Shown: one piece after another, positions 25,476 through 34,477 of the stretch | Layout of the letters: the number at the start of each line of letters is the position of its first letter | Numbering within the stretch: position 1 is the first letter of the stretch | Notes under the pieces: generated by a model | Database searches by the model: none | What the model was told of the DNA's origin: nothing | Seen by the model: the letters and a program-made list of their open reading frames with translations, nothing else | Source: JAEKNW01 sp963678375 | Lineage (GTDB): Bacteria; Cloacimonadota; Cloacimonadia; Cloacimonadales; JAFGVF01 | Assembly: GCA_963678375.2 (NCBI GenBank) | Contig: OY782831.1 | Location: 992,001-1,056,000 of the forward strand | Direction of reading: 5' to 3' | Length of the DNA stretch: 64,000 nt | Made by a program: the position numbers and the translations under genes

Positions 25476-26095
25476 TTTCTTCTCCTTCTTTCATAATATT
25501 TACTAGTACACTGAATTTTAAAATCATAGACAACATCCATCTCATTGTCAGTTTCAATATTAAGCATTTTCTTAACAAGGTCTCTATTAACGAACTCTAC
25601 AGAACGGAAATCATTAAATTCTTCTCTTTCAATCAATGAAGTTCTATACTTATTGATTATATCTTGAGGAACTTCATGATTCTTTGCTTTGATAAGTCCG
25701 ATTAAATCCCAGTTACCATTCTTATACTCAAACTTAGAGATTGCTAAAGAATCAGAAGTAATTTCTGCTAAAGCCTGAAGCTTCTTAGTCCAGAATATTC
25801 TTCTGTTATAAGCTTGGGCAAATCTTTCCATATCTTTCTCTAGGTTTTTTGAACTAGTAGAACTAACAATGTTATCATAAGAACTTATTTGCTTATTGAT
25901 CTCAGCTAACTGATCTTTACGAGTTTGAATCTTCTTTTCTAAATTTAGATTAGTATAATAGGTAAAACCTACAACAGCAATAACTATTACAAAAAATGCA
26001 ATAAGAGTATTAATGTAGGTTCTCTTCTCTTTGAGAGCTTTTAATCGCTCTTCACCAAATTTATTTAAGTTAATTCCAAAATAGAATTGTTCCAT
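25472..26095 (-). CDS. pilN: Type IV pilus inner-membrane protein PilN
   Basis: A 207-residue protein whose cytoplasmic N-terminus holds the PilM-binding segment FGINLNKFGEER (family INLLP-like), then one membrane helix (about 32-50), a coiled coil (NLEKKIQTRKDQLAEINKQI) and a periplasmic fold ending in a basic tail. Position between pilM and pilO is canonical. Stop overlaps the pilO start by four bases. Confidence 0.85.
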   Translation of the reverse strand: MEQFYFGINLNKFGEERLKALKEKRTYINTLIAFFVIVIAVVGFTYYTNLNLEKKIQTRKDQLAEINKQISSYDNIVSSTSSKNLEKDMERFAQAYNRRIFWTKKLQALAEITSDSLAISKFEYKNGNWDLIGLIKAKNHEVPQDIINKYRTSLIEREEFNDFRSVEFVNRDLVKKMLNIETDNEMDVVYDFKIQCTSKYYERRRRK

Positions 26096-26103
26096 TCATC
26101 CCC

Positions 26104-27171
26104 CTATTCTGGTCTCATAGCAAGACCTAATGCAAGGCAAAGCTGTGGATCTTGACTATTTTTGAATTTCTCAGGCATTTCGATTGAGCCAAATGGGTTA
26201 TAGACTTCTGTAGGAACACTTATCTTTGATTCGATATATTCCGCAAGGCCTTTAACTTTGGCTGAACCACCCATCAAGTAAACTTTTCTAAAATCACTAT
26301 TTCCTGCTTCTTTTACATAGAATCTGATTGATCTTCTAATTTCATCAGTAATCAAATCTTCTGTATTTTTTTCTGAAATATCTAACATAGAAAGAGTTGT
26401 CTCTCCTGTTGGACTAGCATCAGTAATGCCATGTTCAACTTTAAATGTTTCTGCTTCAGGAAATTCTAAATTATGTTTTCTCATAATATCTTGAGTAATA
26501 TTGTAACCACCGTAAGCAATATCTCTTGTAAAGAATTTTGCTTTTGGTCCATAAATCACAATATTAGTTCTATGGGCTCCTACATTAACTAATACATAAA
26601 CACCCTCTTCAACAAAAGAGCTCAAAAGAAATGCGTTTGTAATAGCAAATGCGTCTATGTCAATAACACCAGGTGTTAAACCAACAGAACTTAATACCTC
26701 TGCATGAGAATTAATTACATTTTTAGTAGAAGCTGCCAATATGATATTCATATTGTTTGTTTTCTCTTCAATATTTAAAACTTGGTAGTCTAATACCATT
26801 TCATTCCCACTTATAGGAATATGTTTTTTTGCTTCAAATGAAAGTGCTGAATCAAGTTCTTCATCAGGTAAATAGATTGTTTTTACCTGTTTGATACTTG
26901 TATCATCACCACCAATTGAACTTACGACATGTTTAATTTTCTTCGGATTGATTTTCATACCTTTCAGTATAGAACCAAGTACCGGAGTAAATCGATCATT
27001 TCGTAAATCATTTGGTAAGTATTCGATCCCTTCAGGTACAGTTGAGCGAACATCATAATTCAATAACTTGTACCCATGGCTAAGTCTTTTTAGATGGACG
27101 ACTTTAACACTGTGGGATCCAATGTCTATACCAAGTGATTCTTTAAATCTTACCTTAGTTTTTTTACTCAT
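26104..27171 (-). CDS. pilM: Type IV pilus actin-like protein PilM
   Basis: A 355-residue FtsA/actin-fold ATP-binding protein: phosphate-1 loop LGIDIGSHSVKVVHL, phosphate-2 region VLVNVGAHRTNIVIYG, and adenosine motif KVYLMGGSAKVKGLAEYIE. PilM couples cytoplasmic motors to PilN. Together with pilN, pilO, the pilP-like gene and pilQ it forms the standard alignment subcomplex, 8 bases before pilN. Confidence 0.93.
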   Translation of the reverse strand: MSKKTKVRFKESLGIDIGSHSVKVVHLKRLSHGYKLLNYDVRSTVPEGIEYLPNDLRNDRFTPVLGSILKGMKINPKKIKHVVSSIGGDDTSIKQVKTIYLPDEELDSALSFEAKKHIPISGNEMVLDYQVLNIEEKTNNMNIILAASTKNVINSHAEVLSSVGLTPGVIDIDAFAITNAFLLSSFVEEGVYVLVNVGAHRTNIVIYGPKAKFFTRDIAYGGYNITQDIMRKHNLEFPEAETFKVEHGITDASPTGETTLSMLDISEKNTEDLITDEIRRSIRFYVKEAGNSDFRKVYLMGGSAKVKGLAEYIESKISVPTEVYNPFGSIEMPEKFKNSQDPQLCLALGLAMRPE

Positions 27172-27193
27172 ATCGCCTCTTTATTTTTTGTAT

Positions 27194-29233
27194 TTAGTTT
27201 CTTAAAATTTGTGGAGCTTCTTTTCCAACAAGTAAATACCAGCTATCTGGATCAAATTGAGAAACTCCTCCCTTTAGTTGAGCCTCCGGAAATTTTGGTG
27301 GAGGATTTGTTCTAAATCTATTATCATAGTTATAATTCTTTTGATAACCAACTCCACTACCAGTAGCTCCTGGAGCGTTTGGAATTCCTATAGCACTAGG
27401 ATGTGAGCCATAATGATAGTTAGCTATATCCCAGGGATGACCAGTGTTTATATCATCACTACCAGATCTATGCACAAACCCTCTACGTCTTTGAGCTATA
27501 GAACCGAAAATACTGATAGTCCCACGTTCTCTGAAGGATTCTGCTCGGGTTTCTGGCCATAATGGTCCGTAAAAAGGATAACCATAATCAGCAGGCCAGT
27601 CAGGACCAAGTGGCCATGAATGGAGAGTTGTCCAGCCATCAAACATTAATCTATGTCTAAAAGGAGTAAAAGTCCCCAATTCAAGGAAGTCGAAAGGTAA
27701 CTCATCACCTTGTGTTTGACCAGGAGGATATCTTCTCGGTCTCCATAGTGCAAATAAACTAGGATGTGGGTGTTGGTATTGGAAAGAGAATACACCGTCT
27801 TCCATAGAAGTTTCCCCTTCACCGAGAGCTATCATAGCAGCATAAATATGAATACCACCATCATCTTCGTCTCCAGGTAGATCTTCATACCTTCCACAGT
27901 TATTCTTAACTCTTAAGGAGTCTTCTGGGTGACGATAACCATACTGGATAAGAATACTTTTCTCAGAAACTAATCCTACCATATCTCTGGTATTCATTGG
28001 GCCATCAGAGCCATCAGGACTGTTCCCTTTATTTGTACCACTTAAGAGTATGTCTCCAGTTAAATAGAGAGTATCTTCACTTGCCCAAGTTTGTCTTCCT
28101 GTGAATACACCTTCAAGCCACAATTCTCCTTCAACAAAAATCGAGTTTTCGTTCACACGTCCTGAAGGACCATTTGACCATAATGTGTCCATTTTAGTCA
28201 GTAATTGTACATCCAGTGTGTCTAATTGCATTCCAGGTAATTGGGTTGAAGTAATATCATTTAAATCACCAGGAGCTGGAGTTATAACCAAAGTATCTGG
28301 CCAGGTTATACCATAAATGATAACTGAATCTTGGGGACTAGGAATTCTTGTTCCATAGAAGGATGTAAAAGATGTTCCACTTACTACAACCTTAAGGACA
28401 TCATTCTCACCGACATCAATATGTGTTCCTGTTCTAGCCGCTTGAGCTTCAGTAGGAAACTCAAGTTCAGGTAAATTCTCAGTAAGACCTTTACGGAAAA
28501 CTTGGTCTAGTGGATAATTTCCACTAATAGAGATAACTTCACCTGAAGTATATACTTCATCAAAGAAGGTAGGCCAGCCACCGTTGTTTCCTTGACCACT
28601 ATTTTGGATATAGATATCAGTATTGGATCTAACTCTTCCATGAATTTCATCTCTACCATAGAATTTTACTTGATCATCATCACCAATATCAACATTTATT
28701 GAACTTTCATCATCTGTAAAGTAGTGATAACCTGCATAAGATTCATTCTTGAAAATTCGCTTACTATATATTTCAACAGGAGAATCGCCTCCATTGTAGC
28801 CATTACCAGCGCCCAATCGTACAGTTGCTAATGATTTAATAGCATATACATTTGATACATCAAAAACACTGGCTCCAGTTACATCGGCTTCTTTTTCTGC
28901 TACAGTACGAACCTTAAAAGTACTCTTACCAAATCCACTATCGTATACTCTCTCAACCCCCCTAAGATCAACTAGTGTAGGGAGTGATGAGAATCCACCA
29001 GATAAAGAAAATGGTCCACCGTCAACTAAAGTTAACTTATGAGCTCTATCAGACTCACCTCTTAGTAGGTGTAGTTCTTGCTGCATATGATAACCATTAA
29101 CTAATCCATGAGTATCAGTAACAGCAATATGAGCAATGGCTATCACAGACATTAATGATATAATCACAACAGCAAATGCTAAAGGGATAAACCCTGAATC
29201 ATTTAAATAAGTTTTTATTTTAACTTTTATCAT
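27194..29233 (-). CDS. Large DUF4900/PilX-like pilus-associated protein
   Basis: A 679-residue protein with one N-terminal membrane helix (about 13-37: SGFIPLAFAVVIISLMSVIAIAH). It has no Glu5 prepilin motif but sits where a PilX-like component is expected. Then follow beta-rich segments including FYGRDEIHGRVRSNTDIYIQ and repeated parallel-helix-like strands (VEGELWLEGVFTGRQ, LYLTGDILLSG), and FGSIAQRRRGFVHRSG, close to the motif of DUF4900 proteins. It overlaps the upstream prepilin gene by four bases. A minor pilus or surface structural role is inferred. Confidence 0.7.
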   Translation of the reverse strand: MIKVKIKTYLNDSGFIPLAFAVVIISLMSVIAIAHIAVTDTHGLVNGYHMQQELHLLRGESDRAHKLTLVDGGPFSLSGGFSSLPTLVDLRGVERVYDSGFGKSTFKVRTVAEKEADVTGASVFDVSNVYAIKSLATVRLGAGNGYNGGDSPVEIYSKRIFKNESYAGYHYFTDDESSINVDIGDDDQVKFYGRDEIHGRVRSNTDIYIQNSGQGNNGGWPTFFDEVYTSGEVISISGNYPLDQVFRKGLTENLPELEFPTEAQAARTGTHIDVGENDVLKVVVSGTSFTSFYGTRIPSPQDSVIIYGITWPDTLVITPAPGDLNDITSTQLPGMQLDTLDVQLLTKMDTLWSNGPSGRVNENSIFVEGELWLEGVFTGRQTWASEDTLYLTGDILLSGTNKGNSPDGSDGPMNTRDMVGLVSEKSILIQYGYRHPEDSLRVKNNCGRYEDLPGDEDDGGIHIYAAMIALGEGETSMEDGVFSFQYQHPHPSLFALWRPRRYPPGQTQGDELPFDFLELGTFTPFRHRLMFDGWTTLHSWPLGPDWPADYGYPFYGPLWPETRAESFRERGTISIFGSIAQRRRGFVHRSGSDDINTGHPWDIANYHYGSHPSAIGIPNAPGATGSGVGYQKNYNYDNRFRTNPPPKFPEAQLKGGVSQFDPDSWYLLVGKEAPQILRN

Positions 29234-29886
29234 TGTATTTTTCCTATTGCTATTAATGTTTCATAATTCACATAATACCATTCGGGATTATCATCTTTGT
29301 CTCGCGAAATTTCTATACGTGCTTCAAGTTCTACTTTGACAATTTTTAATTCTAAACTCTCTGGATCAGCATTACTAAAAACAAGATTTGTTACTTCAAT
29401 CAATCTATGCTTATTATTTTTAAGTTTTGGAAAGATATATTGATCTCTTGTTTGTGTATATGAAGAACTATAAATACTCTTATCATAAACAACGTAACCT
29501 CTGTTCAGAGATATTTCTATATAATCAGACTCACTATTTAAACTATGAAAACTTGGTGGTTTTAGAAGAATTTCTGACCTGCCACCAGAGCCAACATAAT
29601 TACCTTGTAGTGTTGCAGAATCACAGTTAGATATACCCATAAAATGCATATCGTTATTTACATTAACAGTGACACCATTTTTAAGTATCTGCATACATTC
29701 GTATGCTTCTCTATTAAGGACAGAAATCCTTTGTATTTGTTGAAACTTGAGGAAGAAAGTTGAAATAGCGATATATGCACCAATAAAAACTATTGTAGAT
29801 AATACCACTACTGCCATAAGTTCAACAATAGAATAACCATGATCTTTTCTTAGAGATATATTAATTCTATTAGAACGGAACTTCAT
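29230..29886 (-). CDS. Prepilin-like protein (minor pilin)
   Basis: A 218-residue protein with a class III signal: basic leader, Gly17 then YSIVELMAVVVLSTIVF with Glu5 of the mature protein, the site recognised by prepilin peptidase. The C-terminal region is beta-rich (EILLKPPSFHSL, YIEISLNRGYVVYD). It resembles PilW/GspJ-type minor pilins in length. It overlaps the neighbouring prepilin gene by 17 bases and the next gene by 4. No prepilin peptidase gene is in the window. Confidence 0.85.
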   Translation of the reverse strand: MKFRSNRINISLRKDHGYSIVELMAVVVLSTIVFIGAYIAISTFFLKFQQIQRISVLNREAYECMQILKNGVTVNVNNDMHFMGISNCDSATLQGNYVGSGGRSEILLKPPSFHSLNSESDYIEISLNRGYVVYDKSIYSSSYTQTRDQYIFPKLKNNKHRLIEVTNLVFSNADPESLELKIVKVELEARIEISRDKDDNPEWYYVNYETLIAIGKIQ

Positions 29887-30355
29887 AATAATCTTCCACC
29901 ATTTTTACAAATTTTGTTTTATTTTCACTTGCAGGTTCTTTCCACTCAACAACTACAGTGATTACGGTTTTCTTAAGTCTGTCTGTTCCATCAATCTCAA
30001 AAGAACTTAAAGAAGTTAACTCATCACTCTTGATAGTAGCAGTAATGCTTCCTTGTAAATTTCTTGAATCATTAGACGGGTAGAGAGAAGGACCATCAAT
30101 GAGAGCCCCTCCTAAACCACCAGTTTGACTCAAGTCAAAGTACCCTAGTTTTTTCTTTTTTAAGTAAAATTGATAATCTAATGTCCCAGAGGCAATCAAT
30201 AAAGCTCTTCTTGAATGGTAATTTCTTGTTACTTGTTTTTCAGCAAATTGAATCCCTACATATAGGGCTACAATTGCGACAAGTACTATTACAAATACCA
30301 CCAACAGCTCTATTAATGTAAAACCTGAGTCTTTACAATTTTTTTGTTTCATCAT
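29870..30355 (-). CDS. Prepilin-like protein (minor pilin)
   Basis: A 161-residue prepilin: leader KNCKDSG then FTLIELLVVFVIVLVAIVAL with the conserved Glu5. The remainder is a short globular domain (GSITATIKSDELTSLSSFEID, TVVVEWKEP). Size fits PilV/GspI-type minor pilins. It overlaps pilT by four bases, so the motor and the minor pilins are translated together. Confidence 0.85.
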   Translation of the reverse strand: MMKQKNCKDSGFTLIELLVVFVIVLVAIVALYVGIQFAEKQVTRNYHSRRALLIASGTLDYQFYLKKKKLGYFDLSQTGGLGGALIDGPSLYPSNDSRNLQGSITATIKSDELTSLSSFEIDGTDRLKKTVITVVVEWKEPASENKTKFVKMVEDYYEVPF

Positions 30356-31413
30356 CCGTTAAATCCTGCACCAGTTGCGAAGATCTTAGGATTATCAGCA
30401 ACCTTTTCTGCAGTCTTTCTATCTAAATTACCGTTCATTACGTGATTATATAGAGATTGATCTTTTGTTTGCATACCTTCTTTTGTACCTGCTTGGATAA
30501 CAGAAGGTATTTGATAAGTCTTCTCTTCACGAATCAAGTTTCTTACAGCCGCATTTGCAATCATAATTTCTAAAGCAGGAACTCGGCCTTTGCCATCTTT
30601 TGTAGGTAGCAAAGTTTGAGCAATAACTGCTTCTAAAGATTCAGATAGCATTGATCTAACCTGAGCTTGCTGTTCTTTAGGGAACATATCAATGATACGG
30701 TCAATAGATTTAGTTGCACTACTAGTATGAAGAGTAGCGAAGACTAAGTGACCGGTTTCAGATGCTGTTAAAGCAAGAGAAACAGTTTCTAAGTCACGCA
30801 TCTCACCAACAAGAATCACATCAGGGTCTTCACGTAGTGCAGATCTAAGAGCTGCAGTAAAAGAATGTGTGTCATGTCCTAGCTCACGCTGATTGACTAA
30901 GCTGTTCTTTGATTTATGAACAAACTCAATCGGATCTTCAATTGTAATTATGTGTTTTTGAGAATGGTCGTTAATAGAGTCAATCATAGTAGCCAAAGTT
31001 GTTGACTTACCGGAACCAGTTGGACCAGTAACTAAGATAAGACCTTTCTCTTTATATGTTAATGACTTAAGAGTTTCAGGTAGATATAGCTCTTCGTAAG
31101 TTTTAATCTCGTTAGGGATTACACGAAAAGCTGCAGCTAAACCGTTAATTTGAGTAAAAGCATTAACACGAAAACGAACTTCGTTAGATAGTTTAGTTGA
31201 GAAGTCAATTTCTAATTTCTCATTAAACATCTCTATTTGAGATTCATTCATAACAGAAAATATTAAGTTTTGAATCTCTTCTTCAGACATTTGAGGTATG
31301 TTCAACTTTTTCATTTTACCATGAACACGAACCATAGGGTAAGAACCTGCAGAAATATGCAAATCCGAAGCCCCTGCATCTGAAGTGAATTTTAATAATT
31401 CTTGAATTGTCAT
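30352..31413 (-). CDS. pilT: Type IV pilus retraction ATPase
   Basis: A 353-residue hexameric motor: PAS-like N-terminal domain (TSDAGASDLHISAGSYPMVR), Walker A GPTGSGKSTT, Asp box TIEDPIEFVH, Walker B DPDVILVGEMRDLETVSLAL, His box GHLVFATLHTSSA. The C-terminus carries ALEIMIANAAVRNLIREEKTYQ, matching the AIRNLIRE motif needed for retraction in PilT. Retraction ability suggests twitching motility or DNA uptake. It follows pilA by 52 bases. Confidence 0.95.
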   Translation of the reverse strand: MTIQELLKFTSDAGASDLHISAGSYPMVRVHGKMKKLNIPQMSEEEIQNLIFSVMNESQIEMFNEKLEIDFSTKLSNEVRFRVNAFTQINGLAAAFRVIPNEIKTYEELYLPETLKSLTYKEKGLILVTGPTGSGKSTTLATMIDSINDHSQKHIITIEDPIEFVHKSKNSLVNQRELGHDTHSFTAALRSALREDPDVILVGEMRDLETVSLALTASETGHLVFATLHTSSATKSIDRIIDMFPKEQQAQVRSMLSESLEAVIAQTLLPTKDGKGRVPALEIMIANAAVRNLIREEKTYQIPSVIQAGTKEGMQTKDQSLYNHVMNGNLDRKTAEKVADNPKIFATGAGFNG

Positions 31414-31465
31414 CCAGCCTCCCGAAATTTAAACTTTTTTAAAAACTAATTAGTTTGAATCTAAA

Positions 31466-31897
31466 TTAGTTTTCTCCACCAGTTTCAACATCGGTAAAGG
31501 TATCGATACCCCAGCCAGTATATGAGTTATCTTCAACGATAAATCTAACTTGTTTTCCTTCTCCTGATTCGAATTCTGAAGTAGAAGTACAAATATACTC
31601 TTGAGGTGGGTTGCCTATTACATCAAATTCCCATTGATCTCTAACTGCTTGTGAAATACCAGCATCATCTAATGCATCTTCAACTTCGTAGCCATCAGTA
31701 GTACCATTCATTGTGTAATAAGTTTCGTAAGCCTGTTTTACTGAACGTAAATAAGCCTTAGGACCAGCAGCTTTACCTCTTTCTGTGTAACGAAGATAAA
31801 TTGGAACCGCAATAGATGCTAAAATAGTCATAATAATAATAACAGCTAAAAGTTCCACTAAACTGAATCCCTTGTCTTTTTTCATAAATCTGAACAT
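31466..31897 (-). CDS. pilA: Major type IV pilin
   Basis: A 143-residue prepilin: leader MFRFMKKDKG, then FSLVELLAVIIIMTILASIAVP with Glu5, followed by IYLRYTERGKAAGPKAYLRSV and a short acidic C-terminal domain (DSYTGWG, ending TDVETGGEN in the reading). First gene of the locus, with GGGAGG as ribosome binding site and a sigma-54-like promoter upstream. The compact C-terminal domain has a single Cys, so no disulfide loop is expected. It is probably the main shaft subunit, given size and position. Confidence 0.9.
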   Translation of the reverse strand: MFRFMKKDKGFSLVELLAVIIIMTILASIAVPIYLRYTERGKAAGPKAYLRSVKQAYETYYTMNGTTDGYEVEDALDDAGISQAVRDQWEFDVIGNPPQEYICTSTSEFESGEGKQVRFIVEDNSYTGWGIDTFTDVETGGEN

Positions 31898-31953
31898 AAT
31901 GTTCCTCCCAATTAAGTATTTTTTACTTTTTTTTAATTTTCATAGACTTACAT

Positions 31954-31970
31954 TGCATATACCATACCAA
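31954..31970 (-). promoter_or_regulatory. Sigma-54-like (-24/-12) promoter of pilA
   Basis: On the minus strand TTGGTATGGTATATGCA has the invariant GG and GC exactly 10 bases apart and matches the YTGGCACGRNNNTTGCW consensus at most positions. Start of transcription would be near 31943, about 46 bases before the pilA ATG. pilA is sigma-54-dependent in Pseudomonas, Geobacter and Myxococcus. Confidence 0.55.
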
Positions 31971-32104
31971 AAATGAACAAATTTTCACTTTTCTTTAATA
32001 AAAAATAAAAGTCTTGACTCTTTTGGCTTATATTGCTTTTTCTGTAACCAAATAAAATCTTAAGCGTTTTAGTATTAACAACGATTGATTAAGGAGTCTA
32101 AATA

Positions 32105-34141
32105 ATGAGAAAACTTTTACCTATAGCAACACTACTGATATCATTGGTAGTAATACTTGTGGGGTGTTCAGGATTAAAAAAAGATGGAAAGGATATGTCT
32201 CAGAGTGAGGTATATGTTAAATTCGATGGAGGAGTCATTACTAAAGGTGATTTCACTAAATTAATAACTACTCTTCCCAATGAACAGCAAGAAGCCTTAA
32301 ATATGGCTGGCCAACAAGTAAAATTATTGAACTCTATGGCTAACGAAGAAGCTTTTTTTGCTAAAGCAAAACAGTTGGGATATGATAATGACCCTGAAGT
32401 TATCTCCTTGATTGAAAGCAGATTAAAACCTTTTTATATTCAAGAATTTTATACAATAAATATAAGAGACAAAGCTAGTGTTAGTAATGAAGAAACTAAA
32501 AAGTACTATAATGACAACCCTGATTTCTTCACTGAACCAGCTAAGGCAACTATCAGATACATTCAAGCACAAGATATGGAATCTGCTCAAGATATCATGA
32601 AAGATCTTACTGAAAAAGAATTAAAGTTCAACATAGTTTCTAATGTTAAATCAATAAACTCTTACGCTAAAGGTAATGATGGAATTATTAGAGAAATCAC
32701 TAATGATGGCTATATCCAAGGTATTGGTTATGATGCTTTACTGGATTCTTTAATTTTCTCACTTCCTGTTAATCAAGATGAAATTTATGGTCCTTATGAA
32801 TCCGAAACTGGTATCCACATCTTTTCTATTTTAAACAGAAATGATGCTTTTGTAAAACCCTTTAGTGAAGTAGAAGAACTAGCTGAATCAAGAGCTTTAG
32901 CTGTAAAGCAGAAAGCAATTAGTGACCAATTAATTGAGCAAGTGAAAAACAAGTATAATATCACTGTTGCTAATGAGGTTCTTAATAAAATAGACTTTGT
33001 TGACACCTCTAATAACGATCAGGAGTTACTTAATAAAGCTGTTTTAACTAGCAAAATTGAGGATTTCAACTGGTCTGTTCAAGATTTGATAGACAACTAT
33101 AATTCTATTAATAAGAATGAAAGAATGTTTATTGCTCAAAACTCTCCAGAAGAAATTCTTGAACATCTATTATCCAAAGATATTTATTATTATCAGTTAA
33201 AAAAAGATGAACTTGATAAAGAGCTAAATAAGACTGATAAATTTGCTAGAAACATTAGAAATATTATTCTCTCTTTCACTTATCAAAAGCTAGTTGCTGA
33301 TAAAATCAAGATCACTGATGAGGAAATCCAAGAATATTACGATGATAACAAGCTTGAGTTTTCCAAACCTCCATACCGTAACATAGAATTATTAGTCTTC
33401 GAAAACACTGATAATGCTGAAGATGCACGCTTGCAATACATTTCAGCTGTGAATAATGACGACAATGCTGAAATTGAGAGAATTATGGATAATTATACAA
33501 GTAATAGTTTTGATAAGAGACTGATAAACAACGTTTATAGCAATGGTATTGTCCCAGGTTATGGTAAAGACACTATTCTAAATACAGCAATTTGGAACTT
33601 ACCTGTAAACGAAGTAAGCGATATCTTAACTTTACAGAAAAATGACAATCCTGCTATCTTTAGAGTTGTTCACGAAGAAGCTATTCAATACAAGCCACTT
33701 AACCACGTGTTACCGCAGATTGAAGGTAAACTCAAACGTGAACAAGCAACTCAGCTCTTTGAATCTCTTCTACAAGAATTCAAAGATGAATTTAACTTTG
33801 TTATTTATGAAGAAAAACTTAAGCCTACTCTTTCAGCTGAAAAACTCTTTGAACTAGCAGAAAGACAAGCTAAAATGGGTAAGTATAACGATACTATTCT
33901 TTATTATGACCAAATCATTGGTAGTTTTACTAATGGCAAAGATGACTATAAAGCAATGTTTATGAAAGGATTTACTCAATCTGAGTATATGAATGATAAA
34001 CAAGCTGCTATTGAAACCTTCTCGAAATTCTTGCAAAAGTATCCTGAAGGTGAGTTAAATGCAGATGCTCAAGTCATGTTAGATATTCTCACAGGCAAAA
34101 CTACTATTGAAATTCCAGATGATTTGGAATTAGAAGAGTAA
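32105..34141 (+). CDS. Parvulin-type peptidyl-prolyl isomerase lipoprotein with C-terminal TPR
   Basis: A 678-residue exported foldase; signal ends VVILVGC, so Cys21 is lipidated. A SurA/PrsA-like N-terminal helical part (GGVITKGDFTKLITTLP) is followed by a first parvulin-like unit near 130-270 (FFTEPAKATIRYIQA, ENGPYESETGIHIFSI-like end) and a second near 400-530 (EEIQEYYDDNKLEFSKPPYRNIELLVF). The last ~100 residues form TPR-like helices (AERQAKMGKYNDTILYYDQII, AIETFSKFLQKYPEGE). It probably helps fold outer-membrane or secreted proteins. Single-gene unit with a strong terminator. Confidence 0.8.
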   Translation: MRKLLPIATLLISLVVILVGCSGLKKDGKDMSQSEVYVKFDGGVITKGDFTKLITTLPNEQQEALNMAGQQVKLLNSMANEEAFFAKAKQLGYDNDPEVISLIESRLKPFYIQEFYTINIRDKASVSNEETKKYYNDNPDFFTEPAKATIRYIQAQDMESAQDIMKDLTEKELKFNIVSNVKSINSYAKGNDGIIREITNDGYIQGIGYDALLDSLIFSLPVNQDEIYGPYESETGIHIFSILNRNDAFVKPFSEVEELAESRALAVKQKAISDQLIEQVKNKYNITVANEVLNKIDFVDTSNNDQELLNKAVLTSKIEDFNWSVQDLIDNYNSINKNERMFIAQNSPEEILEHLLSKDIYYYQLKKDELDKELNKTDKFARNIRNIILSFTYQKLVADKIKITDEEIQEYYDDNKLEFSKPPYRNIELLVFENTDNAEDARLQYISAVNNDDNAEIERIMDNYTSNSFDKRLINNVYSNGIVPGYGKDTILNTAIWNLPVNEVSDILTLQKNDNPAIFRVVHEEAIQYKPLNHVLPQIEGKLKREQATQLFESLLQEFKDEFNFVIYEEKLKPTLSAEKLFELAERQAKMGKYNDTILYYDQIIGSFTNGKDDYKAMFMKGFTQSEYMNDKQAAIETFSKFLQKYPEGELNADAQVMLDILTGKTTIEIPDDLELEE

Positions 34142-34157
34142 ACTATAAATCTTCCAA

Positions 34158-34193
34158 GGACAAGCTTAGATATTTAGCTTGTCCTTTTTTTTT
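34158..34193 (+). terminator. Rho-independent terminator of the foldase gene
   Basis: GGACAAGCT and AGCTTGTCC form a 9-bp perfect stem around a 9-base loop, followed by nine T. Confidence 0.92.
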
Positions 34194-34203
34194 GGATCTT
34201 GCC

Positions 34204-34266
34204 TCTTCCATTATTACTCTCTGCATAATTTCCTAGGACTTTTTAGGCAGAGTAACAATGAAGGGC
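34204..34266. repeat. Dispersed imperfect palindrome, family B copy 2
   Basis: TTCCATTATTACTCTCTGC and GCAGAGTAACAATGAAGG form an imperfect stem with CCTAGGA near the loop. It shares the AACAATGAAGG arm and CTAGGA loop with the copy at 17471-17532. The rest of 34267-34419 holds only a loose AGAAAGGA / TCCTTTCT inverted repeat and no gene. Confidence 0.55.
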
Positions 34267-34419
34267 TTGACTTAACCACAATCAGCACTTAAGAAAGGAT
34301 TTTCCATGACTTTTAAAAAACTCTAAATGAGTTATTAATTAGTTACAGATTATAAGTCCTTTCTAGGAAAAATCAATATTTATTCAGCTTTATAAACACT
34401 TAGTTAACTAAGAATTTTC

Positions 34420-34447
34420 TTGACAGATTTACCATTTATGATATGAT
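34420..34447 (+). promoter_or_regulatory. Sigma-70-type promoter of the EF-G gene
   Basis: TTGACA (34420-34425) and TATGAT (34442-34447) are 16 bases apart, about 30 bases before the ATG; the leader is short. Confidence 0.7.
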
Positions 34448-34477
34448 AATATCTAAACTTTTTTAAAGGATAATCTT

